A stretch of DNA of 64,000 nucleotides from Straminergon stramineum (lineage: Eukaryota > Streptophyta > Bryopsida > Hypnales > Calliergonaceae): NCBI GenBank assembly GCA_963920665.1, contig OY987265.1, positions 33,547,001-33,611,000 on the forward strand, read 5' to 3'. A program made the position numbers and the translations under genes. Position 1 is the stretch's first letter, and each line of letters opens with the position of its first letter. The notes beneath the pieces were generated by a model. The model searched no databases and was not told the DNA's origin. It saw nothing but the letters and a program-made list of their open reading frames with translations. This document shows, in pieces, positions 23,917 to 37,170 of the stretch.

Positions 23917-25374
23917 TACTGAGACTAGCTTGGCTCCATCACTAATCGAAACAAGTGAGAAGCAATTCTTGCTCTATTCATTTTAGGCATGGCACCTACC
24001 AGAGAGATCATCCTCTCCTCTAACTGTGATAGTTGTATGAAAAAAAAATAACTACTCTTTGTAAGTTTAGGTTGTCATAGAGTAGACATTAGTGGCAACA
24101 TAAACTACCCCAGTGTGTACACTACATGAAATTAACCCCTCACAGCCTAGGCTCCACTACCCTACGAAATTGGCTTCTGGGGACCTTGTCGAAAATTGTC
24201 TTGTATCGTTCAATTTGGGTAAAAATGGCAAGCATGAATTCATGTATTGGTTGATGCCTTCTAGGTGAGGTTGATTCTTGATTTTTCGCGATTCTACGCC
24301 TTTTAGATTTTCTACAATTGGGCATAGATCTCAAGGCTTTAGTCATTATCTTTTGGCTTTGCCCACACTTGGGGGTATTTTGTAATTTTTGACAATTGCA
24401 CTCATTGATGGTGGGTCTCCAAAATTTGTGGGTATTGCGTGAAGGTGTCATTAGAGAGTGGACAAAGTTGTGCTACAAGTGGCAAAGTGCATTTCTTAAT
24501 ATTTAGCTTAGCATGCGCAACAACCCTAGCTTCTAGGCAAAAGTTACCGGCTTTGGCTTGTGCCCATGACCGGTAATTTCCAATCGTCACGACAAGTGTG
24601 CACAATGTTGGCACAGAAGGGGCATCACTCCAAAGCTTGAATCTGTAACAGGGGAGAGATACAATTCAGAAACAACACATTTGCAAAAGTGAAACAATCC
24701 GAGTGCAAGCTACAATTTTGGGCACCCACGCCACAATTTGGGTTTGTTTCAAGTCCAATCTGTGGAAATTTCCAAAAATGAGCTACAGGGGTTGCAAGTC
24801 CCACAAAATTGCACTGACAAAATTCACAACTACATGATACTACTAAAAATGCGCTATATCGAAGTCATTGCTATAAAATATTCAAAAACAAGTGCTGAGG
24901 AATACTCACGGCTACATATTAGAGCCAAAGACTAGAAACTGAACTTGCAAACCTAATGCAAATAAAGGTAATCTCTAATCAATGCCTTTGCTGTCAATGA
25001 AACTATTAACTCCTATCTTGCAAAAACTATTGTTAAAAGAGAGATCCACGGCTCTGAAGCCTCAAAATTATTGTCCACTATTGTTCCTATTGCCATTTCT
25101 ACCTCTCACTTAAAGAGTATTGCAATCCCTCTCCTACTAGACACATCCTAGGTCCAACAATCTTGAACTCTCTAATGTTGGGAAGAATTCGGAAATTTGG
25201 ACTAACGACCGTATCTGATGTTTACTATGTTGCCAATATGAGCACTCCTTCTCACAAGTTGTACGCCCCCTATCATTGCCAATTGCATACGCCTGTTCCT
25301 AACACCCGTTATGCCTTAAATCGTAATTGCGCCGAGAATTGCACCTAGCAAATTCATCCCCACTCACTACATGG

Positions 25375-26230
25375 GGAGCCTGTTTTTCATTCACAGTGGA
25401 TACTTTTGGTCACCTTGGGCGGTAAGGGGTTAAGTCCAGTCCATGCATGACAAATTAGACCATTCTAAACCTTATCTCCATTGAGTTGGCCATGACTATG
25501 GATCTAGTACTAAGTCATAGTACATATTTTGGGTTTGTAATTGCTACATCAATATTATTTTTGTCGTGGAATTCCATGACTTAGGCACCTTCAAGGATGG
25601 ACGAATATCTATATAGATATTAGTGTAAGTCTAAGTCACAATTTTAGACTCTTGGAATCACGCCAATCGAATGAAATGGATAATTTAGGTCATGAATAAT
25701 TGCATGTTCCACCACATGCATCATATTTCAAAGATGTTTCTTTATTTTGTCACGAAAATATGATGAACATCTTTTGAATGTTTTGCAAGTGTGCTATACA
25801 TAGCGTATGATATATAGCTTGACAAGTCTATAGGAAAATTCCATTACTTAATGTCATTCAAAGAGGTTTGTTGAGTGTACATGGACATGCAAAACTTTGC
25901 CAAAGTAACTATAAGTCTTCATTCCCCATTGCAACCCACTCAAATGCAAACAACAACCTAGAAAATCATGCAATTGATGTGCTAGGCGGGAGAAAACTCT
26001 TAGTGGCATTCGGGAAATAAATGGACTGATTGGTTTGTTTGTACACCGGTTCATATTGCCTACTATAGATTTCTATTTGAAATCACAATGCACAATTGCA
26101 AATGAATGGGGTTGCAAAAAATGCAACACATAAAAAGACATACACCAGCACCGTTCCAATTTCCTGTGTACAATTGTAGTTGATTTATTGATGAGATGAG
26201 CTCCAATGTAAAAGAGTATAAAAAATGAAT
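25375..26230. other. non-coding DNA inside right arm
   Basis: Right-arm partner of 17651-18512; no gene seen. The junction near 25374 is the empty site of the left-arm insertion. Confidence 0.5.
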
Positions 26231-28592
26231 CTAAATGGTGGCAACGTTGGCAACGGCCCAAACCACTAGCACCTCCAACATGACACCCGGTTTGAAACCG
26301 ATGAAGAAGCCAAAGTTGTTGTCCTCGTCAAGCGTGGACATGCCCATTCACAAAGACCTTTGCCGAATCTAGTCCAACACAAACATCACCAAGGAGCTCG
26401 ACATGTTGCCAAACTCTGACAACATATTACAACTGCCCTACATCTTGTCCTTGGAGAGCTTCAACTTGGCCTCCATTTGGTCTAGAATATTCAGGCCTTA
26501 CAATAGGGATGTACGACCCATAATGTCACGCCCTTATCTCATTGGGGTGCCCTTAGTGCCTTAGTGAGCAAGGGGGACCTTGAGAGGGACTTCCCAAGCC
26601 TTGTAATAGTCTAAGAAGGAAGAAATGTGAGACTCCCGAGCAAACAAGGCGCAATAGCGCCTTGGTTAAGAAGATCATAGTAGCATATCATACATCCTTG
26701 CAAAGCTCTTAAGAATACGCTTCTAACCGTCCAAAGAACGCGTGATTTGGACCACTAGGCTAGAAGTTATGGCCGTTCAAAGTTGGGGGTGTCCCGTTGG
26801 CGCCAAGACACTTAAAGGCTAAGTGTGAGGATTTCCCAAAGAATCCCTCAACAAAGTATGACATAGAGCATATCATTGGAAAGCTATGAAGACAAGGAAC
26901 CTATAATGACAAAAATTATGAGGTTCTAAGATATGAGCCAAAAGTTCTAGCCAAGAGAAGGGTCGTGGTGAAGGCGTGATGTCGCTCTTGGTGAACCCGA
27001 ATCTTTGGAGGACCATAACTTTGTGTGAACTTGTTCAAATGAGACAATTGAGTAGTCCATTGGCATCTACTCGTTGCGTAGATATCTAAAATTTTCTTGC
27101 ATGTGGGATTTGGAACATTGACCACAATTTTATGATGTTTGGAAGTTCAAGAATCCAAACGGAGTTGGAACTTGGAGATTTCGATTGGAAATGGGTGGTC
27201 TTCCAAAACCCAAAGGGGGTTGGGAAGTCCCTTCGATCCACAAGGGGGGGGGGTGCCAAATGCCATAGAAAGTACTATAGGAGGGGTTGGTCTCCCTCCT
27301 CCCTCCTTCTTGGAGCCTTGGTGAGTCCCGATGACTCATGGTTGGTGATGCAATTTTATCACTGGCTTCAAGGTTCCATAGGACACTTGCATGTGTGTCT
27401 TGGGGTACCGGTTGGATGGAGTCCTGCTCCTTGCTAGGCCATTGGCAATGTATCCCGAGTTGTAAGTCTCGATTAGTGTTGGTGTGAAAGTAGCAAGTAT
27501 ACAATGGGCTTAGTATGGAGTGGGGTGACAACCAAGGGCGGTTAAGTTTGTGGTGAGTAGTGTCACCACAAGTCCTAGCACAATAAAATGGAAGTTCCAC
27601 CTTGTATCACCAAGTGACATGTCATGTGTCACGAGTGGAGTGTATACTAGTAGTCATGGGGACTAGGACTTAGCAATGTGAGTTGGAAATGAGAATTAAT
27701 GTTGTGGGTGCGTGGCATGTGCAATGTTAGTTAGTTTAGGCCTAAGTGATACTAGAATTGGAGTGTGGTGAGCCTTGAAAGCTGTGAAGGGCTTTTAAAG
27801 GTTGTTTAAAGCTATAAGGTGTTACTAGGGCCTCGACAACACGCTTCACGGTCTACTTGAAGCCTAGCAGCTTGGCTAGGATATGGTTGGCATCCGGCAT
27901 GTTCACGCCATTAGTGGTGGCGAAGTTGATGTATGTGATGTCGAACTTGTGCGCGCCCTATTTCTTAATCGCCTTCAATGTGGCCTAGGCGGTGAGCTTG
28001 GGCACTTGCACTACCACGGTGTTGTGGAGCACGTTCAGTGAGGGCTCCATGTACATGTAGATGCTTGGGTTGGCCTTCAGCACCTCCTCTGTCAAAAACA
28101 TATGACACTTCCAGATCTCCAACTTGTCGCCTACAACGTCATATTTGTAAACCTCGTCAATTTACATAAATGCTAGGCACTACACAATTGCAATAGCTTT
28201 CTCCGAATCTATCCCAGTAAAATCAAATTGGGTTGAATAAGTTTTGATCAAAAAAATGGCATGCATGCATGTTTTCCTCAAATTTGTCCCTCCACCACAT
28301 TAGGCTCAACATTTACTATTGAGCAAGAATGTACACACAAAATGGGATACATAATGCATTATCCAATTTAGGGACTGGTGACTTGCAAATGCGCTTGAAC
28401 TTGGCCTTGAGTGCCTCCTTTTTGCTGCAATTGGTAATGTTGAAGAAGAGAATAGGGTACTTCAATTGCGGAAACTCAATGGGAGGCACGACAATGCCAA
28501 TGCCCAACACACACGCAAGCCCGTCCACCCTAGGCTGCCCCTTGGGAAGCATACCGTTTGCAGGGCTCAGAGCAACTGTCTTGAGAGCCATG
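26231..28592 (-). pseudogene. chalcone synthase / type III PKS pseudogene, right copy
   Basis: Mirror copy of 15289-17650 with the same stops, the same frameshift, the same missing middle and the same LTR-like block (26524-27842). The N-terminal part lies at about 28370-28592, exon 2 at about 27843-28130 and the C-terminal part at 26231-26523. Shared lesions mean the gene died before the inverted duplication, or that gene conversion has since made the two copies alike. The one difference I see is a C/G homopolymer in the LTR-like block: 10 bases here, 11 in the left arm. Confidence 0.9.
26524..27842 (+). mobile_element. solo-LTR-like block inside chalcone synthase relic (right)
   Basis: Mirror copy of 16039-17357; begins TGTCACGCCC on the plus strand and ends CTCGACAACA. 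Its G run at 27244-27253 is one base shorter than the matching run in the left arm. Confidence 0.65.
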
Positions 28593-29064
28593 GCGACAAC
28601 TACGTATTGAAGTGGTTTGTGTTCCAAATTAGACTTTGTCCCCCTTGGAAATCAATAGACTTGTTTATGATTCAAGCGAGGATTCAAGCAAATGTGAACG
28701 AGAGCTTTGGTGCCTTGGAATCAATTTCCTAGAAGCTTCACTACGGTAGTTGCGAAGAAAATTGTGCTAGCATTGGAGTATGATTGTCATTAGTTGCTAA
28801 AATATTGGGGATCGTTTGTTGTTGTGAGGATTGGATATAATCCAGGCTCTTTATATGATAGTCTACTCTAATTCCACTCGTCTTCTAAAGACTGTCCCTA
28901 GCTAGGTTCTGAAATGGACATTAACAAGTTGTAAAATGCATATGTGTAAAGCATTGAATGTTTTGTCAATGATGTCAGAGCGATTTAAAATCTATCAAAC
29001 GTTCCTTTATACTTTGCTAGTGGATGGAATAATAGCCAAGGTGGGTCCATTTCTGAAATGTTTA

Positions 29065-29312
29065 CCTGTGTTCAAAAAAAATTTCTCCCTCAACTTTGAA
29101 TGCTAATATTTTTCAATCTATATGGTCAAACTTGATTAAAAAAAAAAAGAAAAAAAAAGATTTTACCACATGATCTCATACAAGTATAGTACAAGATCCT
29201 ACGGTTGGATTTTTGAATTTTTTTTCTTTCTTGAAAGAATTCAGCAGAAATGGCAATTTCTAGTGATTTTTGTCAAAAAATAACCCTTGGTCCTATAGGA
29301 GTTTAGTTTAGC
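29065..29312 (+). mobile_element. truncated TTAA-type MITE (right arm)
   Basis: Mirror copy of 14568-14815. Confidence 0.5.
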
Positions 29313-31126
29313 AAAGGTCGCATTTTGGAACCCTGTCTATTACTTTCTACATGCTGTTGTGCTTGTTTTTGGTGAAGCCATATCTTTTTTCAGACTACAC
29401 ATGTGTGGGTTTTGTAAGGCCTACAATCAAGAAATAGATACCTATGGCAAAATTCTTTAGAAATTCGTAAGTAATTCAAAAATGATCCAAAAAATATGAA
29501 ACCACTTGGGTTAGATTCCACATCAATTTTTCTTCGAGTGAAAAATAAGGAAAATATTTTCATGCAGCGAAGAACCATCAAAAAGGCCGACCAGACCTTA
29601 AATGCACGGTTTAAGAGCAGAGCAGTGTTCGGGAAACTTTTTGAATTTCACCGGCTATTTTCCTCCAATTCCTATAGTCAACCGGTTATTGAAGTTCCCA
29701 TCCCAGTTATTTTCTCTATTTTTTGCTAGAAATAGAAATTTTCTAGATTTTTTCACTGGTCTTTTGCCGATGTTTTCGAATTGCAACCGGATATTTTCCC
29801 AAATCCACTAGGCTAACTTTGAACTAATTGCCGGTTTTTCCCGTTCATTGGAGCAGACTACCTTAAGGGAAGCTTGAACGCTTGTGCTGCAAAGTCGTGG
29901 TCATGAGTTTTGAGGAAAAGTGTCCAATGGCCCACCAGTTTGGGGTCAGCATTGAGACTCCTTTCACTACTGTAGTTTGACAATGAATCTATTATTAGTA
30001 TATCAGAACGTGGTTGTTGATTTGTAGCAATTTTTGTCAATTGCTGCTTCGCCTATTCCTTCTTTGCCAGTTTGCCCCTTGTTGTTGTTGACAACTGGTT
30101 GAAATTTTTCTCTATTGTTCTCCTCCAAATGTGACGATGCCGTTGTTTGTTTTCAATCTTTCAAAATGTCCAGCGAGTTGTCCCGCTCCAGTTGTGCAGC
30201 TTGACTGCTGAGCAATTGCCTGTTACTGGTCGGAGCCCATGGTCACGTAGTTCAAACTCCAAATCCTCCACTCTGGATCCTTCATTTGGCTGCCAGTTTT
30301 TGAGTGATTTTTTTTTCTTATAAATTTTAGACTCGAGCTAAAATCATCTGTCTAGTGAATGTCAAAAAAAGTTTTACATTCTTCTGTGGAAATTTCAAGT
30401 TTCTATGAACTTTGGAAGAAAAGATGAAGAAGATTCATATCAATTAAGGTAAACCTGCCTATGACAGGCAAACCACTCATGAGAGGCACCTAGGAAATGA
30501 CCCATTAGAGTCTTACAAGAATCCATGACAGACTTTCTCTAAATAATAAGATTAGGACTACATCAAGTTGGTTACTCAGCAAAATCAATGGCTTGGGTGA
30601 TGGTGATGGAGTTATTAGTGCCTGTTTTAGGAACTTCTAGCTTTTCAATGTAAATTCATCAAAGCAAGTGATTTTTTTTAATTCTTCATGTTCTGACCAT
30701 GTTAGGAAATATTTTGACTGTTTGAGGTGGTAGGATGGCCATCATGCATACACTTTTTGTTGGTTTAGCAATAGTCTACAAACTCTTTTGGGCCAATTGG
30801 TAATCACACTTCAAAAATTCATAAGAAATTCATACTTTGTCAGAAAAATAAAATTTCAATGGCTCTCTTCTTTTCTCACAAATGTCTTTGTATGAAAAAA
30901 CTCTAAGTTTTTTTGCTAATTGTAACAAGGCAAAACACTCATTCTGCCTATCATAGGCAAGTCTACCTTACAAACATGCTTCAAAAAAACCAAAATTTTG
31001 AAGTTACAGCCAAGTGCATTGTTATATAGAATAGAACTTAGTAAAGAACATGTTCTCTCTTTATTTAGAAAGATGGGTGGAGTAGAAAATACAATACAAA
31101 AGCTTCCTTTCATTTAGTTTCCTTGA

Positions 31127-31857
31127 AGGGTCATTGCAAGAAACACCATCTTGTTTTTGTAGCATTTTGTACAATATTCATGATTTTTTGGGGAGTAATG
31201 TATAATTAGAAAAAATATTTTAAAAATGTAAAAAATATGTTTAATGTATACACCTTTAAGAAGAAGGTACCCTAGGAAAGAAAAGCATAGAAAAATTATC
31301 TAAGTAGGAGAACTAGAAAAGTGCAAAATCTCATGAAAATAGTTACTTTCATGTTTTAATTTGTGAAAAATAGGAAAACAATTTTCAAAGAAACTAAAAA
31401 TTGGCCATTTGGGAAGACTTCATGGTGTAGAGATTTCACCAAGAGAATGATCTTGAAACCATTTTCAATATTCAGAATTGCACGCACAAGGGAGCCCTAT
31501 TTGAGTGAACGTAGAGGACATTAAATAATGTTTTTTTAAGTGATCTTTGTTAGGCACATGCTTGCCTAGTGTGGGAATAGACCACAAAATTTTTGTCTTT
31601 GTATCATTAATTTGGGGTACTCCCCAATACTAAAAAACCCTAAACCGCAAAGTGTGACAAATTAGAGAAATTAAAATTTAATTATAAATTTATTTTTGAA
31701 AACTTCTAAAAAATAAAGAATCTAATTACTCTCAGGTTAGCCATCTCCAATAAAAATTTCAAGTTAAGTGGGTTCATACTTCAAAAGTTATAGCACATAA
31801 CAACTCCATCATTCCAAGTGTTACACAAAATAGTACCGGTCTTTCTTGCAATCACCC
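31127..31857 (-). mobile_element. foldback-type element, right arm
   Basis: Mirror copy of 12024-12753; GGGTCATTGCAAGAAACACC is seen intact at its left end. Confidence 0.6.
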
Positions 31858-32011
31858 TGAAAGACAAAAAAGAAAAATATTTAGAATTGAATGTCAAATC
31901 AAGTTTTAAGGGGAAAAATTCAAAATAATATTGAAATGCACTATTATATAGGTATACAAGTTGTTTTGTGATAGATTACTTTGTATAAAATAAAAAAGCA
32001 ACTCATATGAC

Positions 32012-32588
32012 TTCAATGTAACTCCAAAGTCCATTTTGGGGACAATGAATAGATTGAAACTTGAATTTCATCCTCTTAATTGTTTGGATGACAGTTTTAG
32101 TCTAATTTGTAGAGATACTTTATCCAATTGTTGCCCTATCGATTATTGAAGGGTTGGATTTGGTGTTACTAGAGTGCATATTTTTCTAAAACTACCAATG
32201 TGAAAGTATGTCAAGAGGTTGACCAAGCCAAAATTGCATTGACTCTAGTTCGAAATTGGATTTGTCAAAATGAGGTCCTAAATTTAAAGAATACAAAAAT
32301 TTCAAAAAATCATCATGTGAAGAGATTCTCACTATTTCAAATCCAATCCAACAAATTTTACTGAAAAGATGATAATATTTTCTTGGAATCAAATTTAGAA
32401 GGGATTTAAAAATTTTCCTTTCAACATTTATAAAAAAAATATGGGTGATAGCATTGGTGAATCTAATTGTATAGATGGAATCTACAACTTTTATTTGTAT
32501 ATCAAATCCAAAATGTGCTTCCAAATTGACTTTATAATGTGCTTTCTCAAATCGTTAAATTTGGAGATAATTGGATATTTAGAGGTTA
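32012..32588 (-). mobile_element. TTAA-type MITE relic, short subfamily (right arm)
   Basis: Mirror copy of 11292-11868, with a few base differences in the outer half. Confidence 0.55.
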
Positions 32589-34022
32589 ATAAACTTGCAT
32601 ACAAAAAAATAGATGGCAATTGTATATAATTTTACAATATGAAAAATGATTGCTTGATGACCCCAAGGACTCTATTTATACCCAATGTCTCTCTACAAGT
32701 TAACCTCAAATGGACATTGGGCTTGAATTTGTGAAATGGAAAATCAAGTGGTAGGTTCCTACAAAGTCATTTGAAATGGCATTTTTAATTTTGACGCATG
32801 CCAACTGCGATATTGTATATGGTTTATGAAAACATGAATATTCTTCTGTTTAGGGACATGTGCTGATGTGTTAAACTATTCTATCGGAGTTTTGAAATTT
32901 AGCAAGTAAGTGACAATTAACACAATATGCTATGCAATTGTTAGGAATTTTCTGAAAAAACATATATGGGGAATTTCAATAAAATGGTATATTCCATAGG
33001 CCATTTTCAAGCCATGTGGTCTAAACTAGGAAAGTGCCATCTAGGACAAGTATACATTTCAGACCATGTGGTTTAAACAAAAAAGTGCCAAAGTTGCAAA
33101 ATGTTGCCATTTTAACAAAATTCCTTGTATATAGTTTATATAGTTAGTGGAAAATTTCAATCAAAGAAGTGTCAAAGTTTGTTGACCCCATTCGAAAAGC
33201 CTTCCTACCAAGCATAGGTACTTCTTCAATTATAAGATTCATGTATCCAAAACAATTCCAACACATTTCCACAATTGTCAAATACCATTTTGTAGAGTTG
33301 TTTTCTATGAATTCATTTTGATTGTGTATTTTCCATTTTGCTAGACCAATCACAAGATGAAATGTGACACTTGAATTCTAAACCAAAACATTGAATTTAC
33401 GCCCAATCTAATCCTTGTGTAGAGTGGAAAGAGAAACCAGTCTAATCTCTAGTAGCTTGTGGGATATTTTTTGAGTTTTACCAAACATTTTCCTTTGATT
33501 CCCATACTGAACAAGATTTTCAAGTACCGAGTCCAATTATTTTCCTATTTTCCACTCCAAATAGAAATTTTATAGATTTGTTCTCTATGGGGCTTCCGAT
33601 ACTATTTTCAAATTGCAAACAGGTTTGTACCCAATTCTACCGGCTAACAATGAACTAACTTAATTTGAAGGGGCGCATTCGCCCCCGCCCAGCCTTTGAA
33701 AACACTGAAATAACCGACCAGACATTGAGTCTCGAGATCATCGACGGCAAATCCGTCGGACTATTAAGTTTCCCACAAGATCAGCACGTCAAGCACCCGG
33801 GTTTCCCAACTCGTTCAACACAGATCACTGAAGCCAGAATGCCGGGCCCTGCACGTACAATGCCCAAGACCACGACTTTCAACGCAAATGTCAAAGAGAA
33901 TCCCTGAAATTCTTCCTTTCTTTTTCTTTTTCAAACAGTCTCCCCAGGCGGATTGAGCATCCCCGCGTTCGTTGGTAGAAAACCTTACATGCAGCGGACC
34001 CCAACTCCCAGTCAAGAGACCC

Positions 34023-34078
34023 GGTCCAATCATCCAATCCCTTCACCACTGGATTCCAAGCTCGTCCGCCTACAAATA
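34023..34078 (+). promoter_or_regulatory. PAL core promoter, right copy
   Basis: Two CCAAT boxes (34026-34030 and 34034-34038) precede a TATA-like TACAAATA (34071-34078), about 355 bp upstream of the PAL ATG. The probable start of transcription is near 34105. Same arrangement as the left copy, so both genes should respond to the same signals unless more distant DNA differs. Confidence 0.5.
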
Positions 34079-34431
34079 CAGATCTCCGCATTCCCAATTC
34101 TTCATCTCAGACAGGTCGAACTCTCTCCTTCGATTCGCAGAGCATCGAGTTTCAGTCAAACGCACAAAGATCTGATCTGCAACCACGTACGATTGCAACC
34201 ACAATTAGCTGATCGATAGCACAGTCCATTTCCAGCACCCAATTCAAGTCGAAGTTTTGAGTTTGTGGAAATTCATTGCAGCCAAAGACGCTCTCTGAAC
34301 TTGAAGGCTGGAAGGAGTAGTTGCAGCCTTGATTAGTCGTGTATAGAGCTGAATTCACTCCTTTGGGGAGCTGGCAGAGCTGCGGATCTAGTGTTGATCC
34401 AGAACTCGAAGGAGGCTTGAAGATTCAAAAG

Positions 34432-36612
34432 ATGGCCGCTGTGGAAGACATCATGGCGTCGTCTCTCTACATGAAACATGCCGGATCAGAAAACGTGAAG
34501 AAAGCGGCGTCACCCTTCTGCAAGAAAGACTCTGCGGCTGGGGCAGTACTCTCCCGAGACCCTCTCAATTGGGCGAAGACGGCCGCCAAGTTGCAAGGAA
34601 ACCATCTCGATGAGATCAAGCGAATGGTGGCGACGTACTTCGAGGCCACAGAGGTGGCGATCGAGGGAGTGAATCTGAGCGTGGGTCAGGTGACGGCCAT
34701 CGCTCGCCGACCCGAAGTGGCGGTGGTGCTGGACGCGGCCAATGCCAAGGCGCGGGTGGACGAGTCCTCCAACTGGGTGCTGAACAAGATCATGAGCGGA
34801 GGGGACATCTACGGAGTGACCACGGGCTTCGGCGCCACCTCGCACCGGCGCACCCAGCAAGGCGTGGAGCTGCAGCGCGAGCTCATCCGCTTCCTCAACG
34901 CGGGCGTGCTGGTGAAGGGGCACTCGCTGCCTGCGGAGACCACGCGCGCGGCCATGCTGGTGCGCACCAACACGTTGATGCAGGGCTACTCCGGGATCCG
35001 ATGGGAGATTCTGGAAGCCATGGAGAAGCTGTTGAATGCCAACATCACGCCCAAGCTGCCGCTGCGGGGGACGGTGACGGCTTCCGGGGACTTGGTGCCG
35101 CTGTCGTACATTGCGGGGTTGCTCACGGGGCGAGCCAATTCCGTCGCGGTCACCGAAGAAGGGCGGGAGGTATCCGCCCTGGAAGGCTTGCGCATGGCGG
35201 GCGTGGAGAAGCCATTCGAGCTGCAGCCCAAGGAAGGTTTGGCGCTTGTGAACGGGACGGCCGTGGGGTCGGCGCTCGCGTCCACAGTCTGCTTCGACGC
35301 CAACGTGCTGGCGCTTCTTGCCGAGGTGTTGTCGGCTCTGTTTTGTGAAGTGATGCAAGGGAAGCCGGAATTCGCAGACCCCCTGACACACAAGCTCAAG
35401 CATCACCCGGGCCAGATGGAGGCGGCGGCCGTGATGGAGTGGGTGTTGGCCGGGAGCGACTTCATGAAAGCTGCGGAGAAGCTGAATGAAACCGACCCGT
35501 TGAAGAAGCCAAAGCAGGATCGGTATGCGTTGCGCACTTCTCCCCAATGGTTGGGTCCCCAAATCGAGGTGATCCGCACCGCCACGCACGCCATCGAGCG
35601 TGAGATCAACTCCGTCAACGACAACCCCATCATCGACGCAGCACGAGGGATCGCGTTGCACGGGGGCAACTTCCAGGGTACCCCCATCGGCGTCTCCATG
35701 GACAACATGCGCCTGGCGGTGGCGGCCATCGGCAAGCTCATGTTTGCGCAATTCTCCGAGCTCGTGAACGACTACTACAACAACGGCTTGCCCTCCAACT
35801 TGAGCGGGGGACCCAACCCCAGCCTGGACTACGGCATGAAGGGCGCCGAGATCGCCATGGCTTCGTACCTCTCGGAGCTCAACTACCTCGCCAATCCCGT
35901 CACCACTCATGTCCAAAGCGCGGAGCAGCACAACCAGGACGTCAACTCGCTGGGCTTGGTGTCCGCGCGCAAAACCGAGGAAGCGGTGGAGATTCTGAAG
36001 CTCATGAGCTCCACGTTCCTGGTGGGGCTGTGCCAAGCCATCGACCTCCGCCATGTGGAAGAGACCATGCAAGCCGCCGTGAAGCAAGTGGTGTTGCAAG
36101 CGGCGAAGAAGACGCTCTTCATGGGCCAAGACGGCGCACTCCTTCCCTCGCGTTTCTGCGAGAAGGACCTTCTCCTCGTCGTGGAGCGCCAGCCCGTGTT
36201 CTCGTACATCGACGACGCGTCCTCGGAGTCGTACCCGTTGATGGAGAAGCTGCGAGGAGTTCTCGTCAGCCACGCTCTCAAAGACGCCTCCCGCTCCGTG
36301 TTCGAGCAGATCCCCGTCTTCGAGGCCCAAGTGCAAGAGAGGTTGCGTGTTGTGGTGCCCTTGGTGCGGGAAGCGTATGACAACAAGGGCTTGTCGGCGG
36401 TGCCCAACAGGATTGAGTCGTGCAGGACGTACCCGTTGTACCAATTCGTGAGGTCGGAGCTGGGCACGCAATTGTTGTCTGGATTGAGGACCGTGTCGCC
36501 CGGGACGGAAATCCAGAAAGTGTTTGAGGCGATGTCGGAGGGGAAGCTCATTCAACCTCTTCTGCGGTGCGTGCAAGGATGGACTGGCGCTCCGGGCCCA
36601 TTCCCCTTGTAA
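34432..36612 (+). CDS. PAL: phenylalanine ammonia-lyase, right copy
   Basis: Second intronless PAL, 726 residues, with a protein identical to the left copy as far as I can read, including the MIO triad ASG at 217-219, catalytic Tyr in YGVTTGFG, and Phe154 for phenylalanine selectivity. The reverse-strand frame, which would expose silent changes, also reads the same in both arms, so the coding DNA looks identical or nearly so. An open frame extends 31 codons upstream of my ATG but begins with GTG; the left arm has a stop (TAG) in place of a Trp codon in that extension, so the extension is leader, not protein. The flanks just past the stop codon differ at several bases between the arms, so the identity is concentrated in the gene. 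Confidence 0.97.
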   Translation: MAAVEDIMASSLYMKHAGSENVKKAASPFCKKDSAAGAVLSRDPLNWAKTAAKLQGNHLDEIKRMVATYFEATEVAIEGVNLSVGQVTAIARRPEVAVVLDAANAKARVDESSNWVLNKIMSGGDIYGVTTGFGATSHRRTQQGVELQRELIRFLNAGVLVKGHSLPAETTRAAMLVRTNTLMQGYSGIRWEILEAMEKLLNANITPKLPLRGTVTASGDLVPLSYIAGLLTGRANSVAVTEEGREVSALEGLRMAGVEKPFELQPKEGLALVNGTAVGSALASTVCFDANVLALLAEVLSALFCEVMQGKPEFADPLTHKLKHHPGQMEAAAVMEWVLAGSDFMKAAEKLNETDPLKKPKQDRYALRTSPQWLGPQIEVIRTATHAIEREINSVNDNPIIDAARGIALHGGNFQGTPIGVSMDNMRLAVAAIGKLMFAQFSELVNDYYNNGLPSNLSGGPNPSLDYGMKGAEIAMASYLSELNYLANPVTTHVQSAEQHNQDVNSLGLVSARKTEEAVEILKLMSSTFLVGLCQAIDLRHVEETMQAAVKQVVLQAAKKTLFMGQDGALLPSRFCEKDLLLVVERQPVFSYIDDASSESYPLMEKLRGVLVSHALKDASRSVFEQIPVFEAQVQERLRVVVPLVREAYDNKGLSAVPNRIESCRTYPLYQFVRSELGTQLLSGLRTVSPGTEIQKVFEAMSEGKLIQPLLRCVQGWTGAPGPFPL

Positions 36613-37170
36613 AACCGAAGCACTACAACTTTCATCTTTTCCGTCAGCCGAATTTTGTACTATCATGGAGAGATTCCTTCACTCCTTTTCAATTCGGAGT
36701 AGTCACACATTTTTTTCAGTCACAAATTGTGACTCGTGTACTTTTGATGAGCACTTGGTCCACATTGGGCCGTGCTTCAGCATTTCATAACAGTCTTTGG
36801 ACATCCATCGGACGTCTCCATTTTCCATCGAGAGGTTTCTTCGAGTGTCCCATCAAGCGTGCTTGGAATTGGAATTCAAATATTGTAGCATGCATCTCAT
36901 GACACCAACCGAAGTCTATAGTTCTCAGGAATTGGTGTTAAGACGTGCTTCCGTCGTAATAGCATTCCCTTCCCAGGATGAAACTCGAGATACTGTTGTT
37001 TTGTCTAATAGACCGACAGAAATGAGAAGTACGCTGTAAGACAAAAAGCCGAACTCACGTCTGATGGACTGAAAATTGAAAGGAATTGGCGTCTCGATTC
37101 CTGCGCACATTTTGAATTTTTTCTGTTACTATTTTGAATCTCATCCAGCGTTTAAGAGCAGAATCGACAC

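Larger units (their letters stand above)
21166..25039. other. unique centre of the palindrome
   Basis: About 3.9 kb between the two arms. No gene seen. It contains a foldback element (21583-22660), a TTAA-type MITE (22964-23916) with a TA microsatellite (about 23236-23262), and about 1.1 kb of further non-coding DNA. Confidence 0.75.
28593..33663. other. AT-rich transposon-derived DNA, right arm
   Basis: Mirror of 10216-15288: the same direct repeats, MITE relics, foldback element and hairpin-bounded segment; no gene seen. The part 32,500-33,660 differs from its partner at many bases, the part 28,593-31,900 at almost none. Confidence 0.65.
25040..37170 (-). repeat. right arm of large inverted repeat
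   Basis: Inverted copy of 6711-21165 without the 2.3-kb insertion. The outer limit is where the similarity stops after a shared GAATC...TTTAAGAGCAGA stretch near 37170. The inner limit is near 25040, where the copies part next to the GTGGATC motif. It carries an intact PAL gene and an equally broken chalcone synthase. Confidence 0.95.

Noticed and set aside
34339..34431. N-terminal extension of the right PAL frame
   Set aside because: Begins with GTG, contains no ATG, and the left arm has a stop codon in it; it is leader sequence.
6711..37170. Palindrome as a pure assembly artefact
   Set aside because: The arms differ by point changes, a homopolymer length and a 2.3-kb insertion with an empty partner site. 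Haplotype misjoining is still possible and needs long reads.
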